Origin: JBEPTX01 sp041691795
GTDB lineage: Bacteria > Patescibacteriota > Saccharimonadia > Saccharimonadales > Saccharimonadaceae
DNA length: 64,000 bases
Assembly: GCA_041691795.1 (NCBI GenBank)
Contig: JBEPTX010000002.1
Location: forward strand, 106,000 to 169,999
Direction: 5' to 3'
The position numbers and the translations under genes were made by a program. Position 1 is the stretch's first letter. Each line of letters begins with the position of its first letter. Below, in pieces: positions 58,045-64,000 of the stretch. The notes under the pieces were generated by a model. It saw only the letters and a list, made by a program, of their open reading frames with translations. It was not told where the DNA came from and made no database searches.

Positions 58045-58095
58045 ATCGCCCGCTCCTCTCTGCATTTTTGCGGCGAGGACGGGCGATTTTTCTTT
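58045..58095 (+). terminator. Terminator after the 57253 gene
   Basis: ATCGCCCG (58045-58052) pairs with CGGGCGAT (58080-58087), followed by TTTTTCTTT. The next gene starts 25 bp downstream. Confidence 0.85.
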
Positions 58096-58119
58096 GGTTG
58101 TGGTATTATCAAAGTACTT

Positions 58120-58665
58120 ATGGTAAAACAAGCAAAATATCATCCTGCGCATCTGTCATCACACTTCTTTGGTTCGATTGGTTATACAACGCTGGCTCTC
58201 GCCTGGTTATTAACACTTGGCATGATCGGGTTTGTCGTTGCAGTTTGGGCTGGATTTTGGACGAATGTCGTCGATTTTGTTGCGACTGATCAATCCACGA
58301 TCGCCTCTACAACATCGGTGACGCCCGCCGATTTACGCATCGTTAGCTGGTTGCTGTTTGTCGGTATCCTTGTCGTGCTGTCGTATTATGTCGGCAAGCA
58401 TTTATCAACATTTGTTCGTGGTCTAATGAGACGTTGCCATCTGAAAGTCACGATTCGAGCGCTATTCGGGACAAAGTGCGTCCTCGCACTCCTTTCTGCA
58501 GGGGTGGTGTTAACGGCAACATTATGGCTTCCAAGTGATTTTAGGGTTCTGAGAATGACAATTGTCGGGCTTACTGGCGGGTTTGGCTTACTCGCGGTCG
58601 TATTTTTCACCATCCAACAAGCAATTGTTCGTGTTCACAAGATAGCAATCAAGCACGTCTTGTAG
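58120..58665 (+). CDS. Membrane protein with four predicted helices, 181 aa
   Basis: ATG 58120 (MVKQAKYHPAHLSSHFFG) follows TATTAT (58104-58109) by 10 nt, so the 5' UTR is only a few bases; the frame to 58027 overlaps the preceding terminator. Helices: TLALAWLLTLGMIGFVVAVWAG (about 23-44), IVSWLLFVGILVVLSYYVG (about 75-93), ALLSAGVVLTATLWL and MTIVGLTGGFGLLAVVFF. Basic loops (MRRCHLKVTIRALFG) suggest an inside-positive topology. No family recognised. It lies 24 bp before pyrH, but pyrH has its own -10 box. Confidence 0.75.
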   Translation: MVKQAKYHPAHLSSHFFGSIGYTTLALAWLLTLGMIGFVVAVWAGFWTNVVDFVATDQSTIASTTSVTPADLRIVSWLLFVGILVVLSYYVGKHLSTFVRGLMRRCHLKVTIRALFGTKCVLALLSAGVVLTATLWLPSDFRVLRMTIVGLTGGFGLLAVVFFTIQQAIVRVHKIAIKHVL

Positions 58666-58689
58666 CCGTTAAATGCTATACTAGTACTC

Positions 58690-59391
58690 ATGTATAAACG
58701 AGTGCTATTAAAATTATCTGGTGAACAGTTACAAGGGAAATTTGACGGTGGATTCGACGCCGAGCGGGCTGCATGGATCGCTGATGAAATCAAAAAAGTG
58801 CCTAGTGGTACCGAAGTCGTGTTGGTGATCGGTGCGGGCAACCTGGCACGTGGTGCCGAAATTATGGGTGGCGGCCTGCAACGCGTCACCGGCGACAATA
58901 TTGGTATGACGGCGACTATTATGAATGCCCTGTTTTTGACAGACGTGTTCAATGCCAAAGGCTTGCCGACGCGCGCCTTGAGCCATATTAAAGCCGATCA
59001 AGTGATCGACCAATTCACTCATCGCCGAGCACATTCACATCTGGAAAAAGGCCGCGTCGTGATTATCGCTGGCGGTACCGGTCGCCCCTACATGACGACG
59101 GATTCGGCTGGTGTTTGCATGGCGCTCGAACTTGGCTGTGACGTCATTATGAAAGCCACCAAAGTTGACGGTGTCTACGACAAAGACCCGACCACAAATC
59201 CGGGTGCGCAAAAATTCGAAACACTCAGTTTGCAACAAGCTGTCGAAGAGCCTGACATCAAGATTATGGACAAAGCCGCCATTGCACTTGCGGCCGATCA
59301 TCATCAAGCAATTATCGTTTTTGAACTGCTAAAAGAAGGCAACATCGCCCGCGCAGTCGCTGGCGAACCGATCGGGACAACCATTCACTAG
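58690..59391 (+). CDS. pyrH: UMP kinase
   Basis: 233 aa, amino-acid-kinase fold. Phosphorylates UMP to UDP in pyrimidine nucleotide synthesis. Motifs: KRVLLKLSGEQL (3-14), VIGAGNLARG (about 46-55), GDNIGMTATIMNAL (about 68-81), VIIAGGTGRPYMTTDS (about 119-134) and KATKVDGVYDKDP (about 155-167). TATACT (58677-58682) ends 7 nt before the ATG and there is no Shine-Dalgarno, so the mRNA is probably leaderless. The glycosyltransferase gene starts 1 bp after the stop. Confidence 0.97.
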   Translation: MYKRVLLKLSGEQLQGKFDGGFDAERAAWIADEIKKVPSGTEVVLVIGAGNLARGAEIMGGGLQRVTGDNIGMTATIMNALFLTDVFNAKGLPTRALSHIKADQVIDQFTHRRAHSHLEKGRVVIIAGGTGRPYMTTDSAGVCMALELGCDVIMKATKVDGVYDKDPTTNPGAQKFETLSLQQAVEEPDIKIMDKAAIALAADHHQAIIVFELLKEGNIARAVAGEPIGTTIH

Positions 59392-59392
59392 C

Positions 59393-60415
59393 ATGAAAAA
59401 ACTGACCGTCAACATCGTTTCCGAGAGTGTCTCATCGGTACAAGGACATGGCGTTCACACCGCCTATATCGAGACGATACGTGCGCTGAAAAAGTATACG
59501 GATGTGAAGGTTGTTGAAGGTCGTATCGGCGAACGTGTTGATTCCGATGTCGTGCATTTGCATACAATTGGATCGCGTGTGTGGTCCAAACTATTGCAGC
59601 GCGGCCCCAAAAAGGTCGTCTCGGCACATGTCGTCCCCGACTCGTTTGTTGGGTCGCTGATCATGGCAAAATATTGGCGATTTGCTGCCTCGTGGTACAT
59701 GTGGTGGTTCTATAATCGGGCGGATTTGCTGTTAGCCGTATCAGAGGAAGCCAAGCAGGATTTGATAAAGATAGGCGTTAAACGGCCAATCGAGATTATG
59801 CATAATTTTATCGATACGACCAAATATGCCAAGCCGACGACGCCCCGCCATGATATTCGCAAATCACTAGGGATTCCCGATGATGCGTTTGTTGTGATTG
59901 GCGCGGGCCAAGTGCAACCACGCAAACGAACTGATGATTTTGTGAGCGCAGCAAAAAAGCTCCCGAACGTACACTTCGTTTGGGTTGGCGGTATTCCGTT
60001 TGGTATGATCGCTGCCGATAACGCAGGCATGAAGAAAATGATGGATAACAAAACAGCAAATATGCATTTTGCCGGTATCGTGCCACTCGAGGATATGTCG
60101 TCGTATTATCATGCGGCTGATCTGTTCTGGCTGCCATCTGAACAAGAGACATTTGGGTTGGTGGTGATCGAAGCGGCTGCCAGCGGGCTGCCTATTTTAC
60201 TTCGCGACATTCCAGACTACGCCGATACATTTGGAGCGGGAGCACTCTATGCAACCAACGTCGCCGGATTCGTCGAAAAGATCGAGAGTATCAGGGACGA
60301 CAAAGTGCTGCGAAAAACATGGCAAACCCATGCCAAAACTATCGCCCAGCGGTTTGACAGCAAAACTGCAGCCAAGCAATTAGCCGACATATATCGGCGA
60401 GTCGTCGAAAACTAG
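59393..60415 (+). CDS. GT4-family glycosyltransferase
   Basis: 340 aa, GT-B fold. The N-terminal domain has VSSVQGHGVHTAYIETIRAL (acceptor-site glycine loop) and SAHVVPDSF. The C-terminal nucleotide-sugar domain has GAGQVQPRKRTDDFV (about 172-186), FVWVGG and the E-x7-E motif in SEQETFGLVVIEAAASGLP (about 247-265). It probably transfers a hexose to a lipid or surface glycan; the substrate cannot be read. It is translationally coupled to pyrH (1-bp gap) and followed by a second GT4 gene 30 bp downstream. Confidence 0.9.
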   Translation: MKKLTVNIVSESVSSVQGHGVHTAYIETIRALKKYTDVKVVEGRIGERVDSDVVHLHTIGSRVWSKLLQRGPKKVVSAHVVPDSFVGSLIMAKYWRFAASWYMWWFYNRADLLLAVSEEAKQDLIKIGVKRPIEIMHNFIDTTKYAKPTTPRHDIRKSLGIPDDAFVVIGAGQVQPRKRTDDFVSAAKKLPNVHFVWVGGIPFGMIAADNAGMKKMMDNKTANMHFAGIVPLEDMSSYYHAADLFWLPSEQETFGLVVIEAAASGLPILLRDIPDYADTFGAGALYATNVAGFVEKIESIRDDKVLRKTWQTHAKTIAQRFDSKTAAKQLADIYRRVVEN

Positions 60416-60445
60416 TCGATTGTTTGGTATAATAGATCTAATATT

Positions 60446-61738
60446 ATGCGCGTAGGACTTTTCACCGACACCTACCACCCCGCCACGAATGGGATCGTCA
60501 ATGTAGTTGACATCACCCGTGCGCAGCTCGAGCAAATGGGCCACGAGGTCTATGTGTTTTGCCCTAAAGTCAACGGTGATACGACCGAATACGACGATCA
60601 CGTCATCCGTTTCCCTAGTCTGCCGACTGGGCTATTTGATGATAATCGCTTGTCGGTGTTCTTCCCACCGGTCGAGATGCGCAAAATCCGCCGACTTGAA
60701 TTGGATGTTATCCATTTTTTCACTCCACTACAGATTGGTATGATGGGAATTTACGCTTCGCAGCGAACTGATGCGATTTTGGTTGGCCAGCACTGTACTG
60801 ATTTTTATCAATATGTCGAACATTATCCGCAGGTGCTACCTGGGGTGCTTGCACTGACGCTGACGTTGCCATTTACGGTCAAATTTGACGGTGTCGATGC
60901 CAAAACATTGGCCCGAACCTATCGCCCGCAACTAGGGATTACTCAGTGGAACCGCGATGTCGTCGAGAATTTGATGGCACTAGTCTATGGTCGTTGTAAT
61001 GCTGTGATTGCCGTGTCGCGCAAAAGCAAACAACAGCTGAATTCGTGGCGCAAACAGCATTACTATGATGTTGATTTATTGCCGACTGGCGTCGATCCCC
61101 TGCCTCGTCCGACTAAATCTGCTATTGCTGCGTTTCGCCAGGAATGGGGAATCGCCCCCGACGACGAAGTATTTACGAATATTGGACGCATGGGTGCCGA
61201 GAAAAACTTGGCTATTTTGATGCCAGTCCTGAAAAAGGTGCTCAAATCCCATCCCAAAGCTCGCCTGATGTTTGTCGGTGATTTTGATTATCTGGATACT
61301 CTCAAGGAAATCGCCGAAGATTCTGGCGTTGGTGACCGAATTACTTTTACCGGCCGGATTCCACGCCAACAATTGGGTGTTGCCTATGCGGCTGCCGACA
61401 TCTTTGTATTCCCCTCAGTTATGGATACCCAGGGCTTGGTCGTGCACGAAGCAGCCAACGCTGGATTACCGATTGTTTACGTCGACAAGTTTGTGACCGA
61501 AGCGGTCGTAGACGGGGTCAATGGCTACGTTGCACGTAATTCTGCTGCTAGTATTGCTGACAAGATTTTGATACTTTTGGATGATCCCGAAAAACGCAAA
61601 GCATTCGGTGCTGCTAGCAAAAAAATCGCTCGTAAATTCAGCGAATATGGCCAGACTCGCAAACTAGAAGCAATCTACCGCAAGGCAATCGCTGAGCGTG
61701 AGGTTTTTGAAAATGACGAAGACGAAGACGACGAGTAG
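60446..61738 (+). CDS. GT4-family glycosyltransferase, diacylglycerol-glucosyltransferase-like
   Basis: 430 aa. MRVGLFTDTYHPATNGIVNVV (1-21) and VGQHCTDFYQYVEHYP (about 113-128) resemble GT4 enzymes that glycosylate diacylglycerol or make alpha-mannosyl lipids. The nucleotide-sugar site has TNIGRMGAEKNLAILMPVL (about 249-267) and SVMDTQGLVVHEAANAGLP (about 325-343). Ends in a very acidic tail (ENDEDEDDE). There is no membrane helix; hydrophobic patches could let it sit on the membrane. TATAAT (60428-60433) ends 12 nt before the ATG. With the preceding gene it likely builds a glycolipid. Confidence 0.88.
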   Translation: MRVGLFTDTYHPATNGIVNVVDITRAQLEQMGHEVYVFCPKVNGDTTEYDDHVIRFPSLPTGLFDDNRLSVFFPPVEMRKIRRLELDVIHFFTPLQIGMMGIYASQRTDAILVGQHCTDFYQYVEHYPQVLPGVLALTLTLPFTVKFDGVDAKTLARTYRPQLGITQWNRDVVENLMALVYGRCNAVIAVSRKSKQQLNSWRKQHYYDVDLLPTGVDPLPRPTKSAIAAFRQEWGIAPDDEVFTNIGRMGAEKNLAILMPVLKKVLKSHPKARLMFVGDFDYLDTLKEIAEDSGVGDRITFTGRIPRQQLGVAYAAADIFVFPSVMDTQGLVVHEAANAGLPIVYVDKFVTEAVVDGVNGYVARNSAASIADKILILLDDPEKRKAFGAASKKIARKFSEYGQTRKLEAIYRKAIAEREVFENDEDEDDE

Positions 61739-61749
61739 TATCAAGAAAT

Positions 61750-61810
61750 GAAAAGGCCGCCGAGGGCTCGAGCTGAAGACGTAAACCTTCGGCGAACCTT
61801 TTCGGCGGCA
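61750..61810 (-). terminator. Terminator of the 61823 gene
   Basis: Minus strand GCCGCCGA pairs with TCGGCGGC across a 38-nt apical part that contains further pairing, followed by CTTTTC. It may also serve the convergent GT4 gene. Confidence 0.7.
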
Positions 61811-61822
61811 ACCATTTGATGC

Positions 61823-62065
61823 CTATGCTGTGTCGCGAACCTGTTCCGGTGGTCGCAAATTATTGATGATTTCCTGGATGGCATGAGCATCTGGATCGAT
61901 GTTGTCCAGTACGACTGCGTTCACCAGCAGTTCTGCGAACAGCTCGAGCGCATCTTCGACGCCATTGGTATATCCTAGCACTTGCCTGTCATTTCTCGTC
62001 GCACCAAGGCGGTTGCTTGCGGTGTTCAGGATCTTCCAGACTAATGGTCGAACTTCTCTGCTCAT
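61823..62065 (-). CDS. Small hypothetical protein, 80 aa
   Basis: ATG 62065 (MSREVRPLVWKILNTASNRL) follows GAAGGG about 7 nt upstream; the frame to 62113 has no such site. The protein is helical and acidic towards its end (VEDALELFAELLVNAVVLDNIDPDAHAIQEII). I recognise no family. Minus-strand TTGTTA-17-TATTGT upstream gives a leader of about 40 nt. It has a private terminator, so it fits the monocistronic orphan-gene group. It is divergent from the ABC-F gene. Confidence 0.72.
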   Translation of the reverse strand: MSREVRPLVWKILNTASNRLGATRNDRQVLGYTNGVEDALELFAELLVNAVVLDNIDPDAHAIQEIINNLRPPEQVRDTA

Positions 62066-62154
62066 TGGATTGCCCTTCGCGAAACGAACATATGGTCTAG
62101 CAAACAATAACATAAAACTATGATTTTAACAACTATCTGCTATACTTAACAGAT

Positions 62155-63795
62155 ATGATTGCTGATATTACTGTTACCGAAAAATCATTCGGTCCCAAAC
62201 TCTTGATGTCTGGGATCAAATTTTCGATTGACGACGGCGAAAAAGTCGGCGTGATTGGCCGTAATGGTGTCGGTAAATCGACCCTTTTTGGCATCTTAGC
62301 GGGTATCGACAAAGATTTCACAGGTGACATTATTTTCAAGCGTGGAACAGTGGTCGTTTCGACCGCTCAGGAACACCATGACTTGGGCGATATGACGGTT
62401 TTGCAGTACGTTTTGGCTGGTCTACCAGAATATCCACAGCTGTCGCACATCATCGAAACCTATCCCGAAAAAATGGGCGAAGATATGAAGCTGATCAACG
62501 AATATACCGATGCGTTGCAGCGATTCGACGACAAAGGATTCTACCAGATCGAGGAACAAATCGAACGCGAGCTGGATAATTTCCAGCTACCTGGTGTGGC
62601 GCACCGCCAATTTGCTACCCTTTCTGGTGGCCAGAAACGTTTGGTTGAAGTTGTCAAAATTATGCATAGTGACGCCCATTTGGCGTTGGTCGACGAACCG
62701 ACCAACCACATGGACTACATCGCTAAACAGCAATATGTCGACTGGATGAAAACCGCTCGCGAAGCCATGCTAGTGATTACTCACGACCGTGATGTGTTGA
62801 ACGAAGTTGATCGTATCATCGAATTAAAAGACGGCGATAGCGTCAGTTACAAGGGAAATTATGATGCTTATTTGAAGCAGAATGCTGTCAGTACCGGCAC
62901 ACAAATGAACGATTTCGAAATGGTCGAAAAACGAATTGTGAATCTCAAGGCCAAGGTTATCGACTACCAGCGGCTCAAGGAAAAATCACGCAATCCTGGC
63001 ACAATTCAAAAGTTCAAAAAACTAGAAAACGATTCTCGTGCCGAACTAGCCGAACTTCAGGCCAAAGAAAAACCGACCTTTTGGATCGACAAAGAATCTG
63101 CCAGTAATCTAAACTACAAAGTGGCTGCCCAATACGACAAATTCAAGGCCAAAAACATTCGGATGAATCTGAAAAACGACGAATCACGCAGCAAACACGT
63201 GTTGGTCAACGTCAAAAAATTATCGCTCGGATACGGCGAAACTCCCCTGTTTGATGGCATCAACATCGATCTACGCGAAGGCGAAGCAATGGAGCTGCGT
63301 GGTCGAAATGGTGCCGGTAAAACGACACTGATCAAATCGATTTTGGGTGATGAATCTATGAAGATTTTTGACGGCGAAATTATCCTGGACAAACACATGC
63401 GTATCGGTATTTACGAACAAGAGGTCTCGCCGAAATATTTCGATCTGACACTTGGCGATGCTGTTGAACAGATGTATTTGGACCGTAATCTTGCTATTAC
63501 GACTACCAAAATTCGTAGCCTGCTGAGCGATTATTTGTTTAGCGAAGGTGATGGCAAAATCCCACTATCAAAACTTTCTGGCGGCCAAAAAGCCCGTTTC
63601 CAACTGATTAGTATGCTGGCCAACGATCCACAACTACTGATCCTTGACGAACCGACCAACCACTTGGATCTGCCCTCTATCGAAGAACTCGAAACAGCGC
63701 TCGGTAAATATTCTGGCGCAGTCCTGTATGTCAGTCACGATGGCTACTTCCGCAAAGCGCTCGGCGGCGAAGTAGTCCAAGTCGGCAGCAAGTAG
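62155..63795 (+). CDS. ABC-F family ATPase (ribosome-associated)
   Basis: 546 aa with two ABC domains in one chain and no membrane part, as in EttA/Uup/YbiT translation factors. Domain 1: Walker A GRNGVGKST (36-44), LSGGQKR and ALVDEPTNHMDY. The interdomain linker (about 255-345) is charged and helical, as in the P-site tRNA interaction motif. Domain 2: GRNGAGKTT (about 383-391), LSGGQKARF and LILDEPTNHLD. The subtype is uncertain; resistance-type members look alike. TATACT (62141-62146) ends 8 nt before the ATG. Confidence 0.93.
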   Translation: MIADITVTEKSFGPKLLMSGIKFSIDDGEKVGVIGRNGVGKSTLFGILAGIDKDFTGDIIFKRGTVVVSTAQEHHDLGDMTVLQYVLAGLPEYPQLSHIIETYPEKMGEDMKLINEYTDALQRFDDKGFYQIEEQIERELDNFQLPGVAHRQFATLSGGQKRLVEVVKIMHSDAHLALVDEPTNHMDYIAKQQYVDWMKTAREAMLVITHDRDVLNEVDRIIELKDGDSVSYKGNYDAYLKQNAVSTGTQMNDFEMVEKRIVNLKAKVIDYQRLKEKSRNPGTIQKFKKLENDSRAELAELQAKEKPTFWIDKESASNLNYKVAAQYDKFKAKNIRMNLKNDESRSKHVLVNVKKLSLGYGETPLFDGINIDLREGEAMELRGRNGAGKTTLIKSILGDESMKIFDGEIILDKHMRIGIYEQEVSPKYFDLTLGDAVEQMYLDRNLAITTTKIRSLLSDYLFSEGDGKIPLSKLSGGQKARFQLISMLANDPQLLILDEPTNHLDLPSIEELETALGKYSGAVLYVSHDGYFRKALGGEVVQVGSK

Positions 63796-63834
63796 CCAGA
63801 TTGCTATTGCCCCGTCATCTCAAACCTCACAGCT

Positions 63835-63861
63835 GTCATCCTGAACTTGATTCAGGATCCA
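63835..63861. repeat. Solo terminal palindrome of repeat family 1
   Basis: GTCATCCTGAACTTGATTCA and following bases form CCTGAA/TTCAGG, identical in type to the right-end palindrome of family 1. It stands alone, 31 bp before copy F. Confidence 0.75.
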
Positions 63862-63892
63862 ATCAATCAAACCATCTTTATTCCGTAGCCCC

Positions 63893-64000
63893 GTCATTCC
63901 AGACTTGATCTGGAATCCAGTGTACTTTTCCGCTGAAAAGTACCAAAAAGCCTTCTTTTGGACCGCAAAAGAAGCAAAACGTTTGTGGCGGCTTCACTCC
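63893..64000 (+). repeat. Dispersed structured repeat, family 1, copy F (cut by window edge)
   Basis: Starts with the left palindrome around CCAGACTTGATCTGG, then the GTACTTTT/AAAAGTAC hairpin and the CTTCTTTTGG and AAAAGAAGCAAAACGTTTGT segments shared by all copies. The core lies beyond base 64000. It follows the ABC-F stop and the solo palindrome. Confidence 0.85.

Noticed and set aside
1..64000. Alternative genetic code (UGA as Gly, as in Gracilibacteria)
   Set aside because: TGA serves as stop at natural ends (fur, the 57-aa gene) and core proteins read through correctly with the standard table.
1..64000. CRISPR array
   Set aside because: No regularly spaced identical repeats with unique spacers; the repeated units found are structured elements kilobases apart.

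Overview
The window reads as chromosome of a small-genome bacterium of the Candidate Phyla Radiation, most likely Candidatus Saccharibacteria (TM7). This is an inference from base composition near 48-50% G+C, UGA used as a normal stop (fur ends in TGA), very short intergenic gaps, core single-copy genes (topA, dprA, pth, der, gltX, xth, smpB, pyrH, an ABC-F ATPase), many one-domain hypothetical proteins, a large secreted-protein repertoire and many -10 boxes placed 6-8 nt before start codons, which implies leaderless mRNAs. I see no CRISPR array, rRNA, phage packaging gene or transposase.

Layout. 1-4.5 kb: topA (cut by the left edge), two small orphan genes that share an identical terminator hairpin, dprA, and a roughly 475-nt structured RNA gene with consensus promoter and terminator. 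4.6-8.3 kb: terC-like exporter, fur-family regulator divergent from a ZIP metal transporter with a perfect inverted-repeat operator between them, and pth. 8.4-15.7 kb: a small membrane protein, der, a SIMPL-domain protein, an RluB-type pseudouridine synthase, and a histidine kinase/response regulator pair with long proline-rich tails. 16-40 kb: a surface island. It contains a glycosyltransferase and a methyltransferase, four signal-peptide/C-terminal-anchor proteins of DUF916-like type, secreted proteins ending in a shared Tyr-x-Asp-Thr C-terminal motif, four small phage-tail-fibre-like genes, and one gene for a 3865-residue secreted protein. That giant carries two tail-collar-like regions around a long array of beta-repeat modules and ends in the same C-terminal motif. 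I interpret the island as a surface-display system analogous to the WxL/DUF916 (Csc) systems of Firmicutes. 40-49 kb: tRNA-Glu, a second two-component pair in an operon with a DUF3048 protein, gltX, a GT-C glycosyltransferase and a DUF4367 protein. 49-64 kb: PEGA protein, sortase, tRNA-Leu, a second large structured RNA (about 535 nt), xth, smpB, pyrH, two GT4 glycosyltransferases and an ABC-F ATPase.

Structured elements cut across the whole window. One roughly 300-390 bp intergenic element occurs six times (one cut by the right edge). It has palindromic ends and a three-stem core whose stems differ between copies but stay complementary, while the internal-loop sequences are conserved. A second, unrelated hairpin element occurs twice with the same behaviour. 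A 9-5-9 palindrome in the fur/ZIP intergenic region recurs with one mismatch upstream of the giant surface protein, which suggests a shared metal-responsive regulon.

Two expression styles are visible. Housekeeping and many other genes appear leaderless. About eight small orphan genes instead have Shine-Dalgarno starts; most of them also show sigma70-type promoters, leader hairpins and private terminators.
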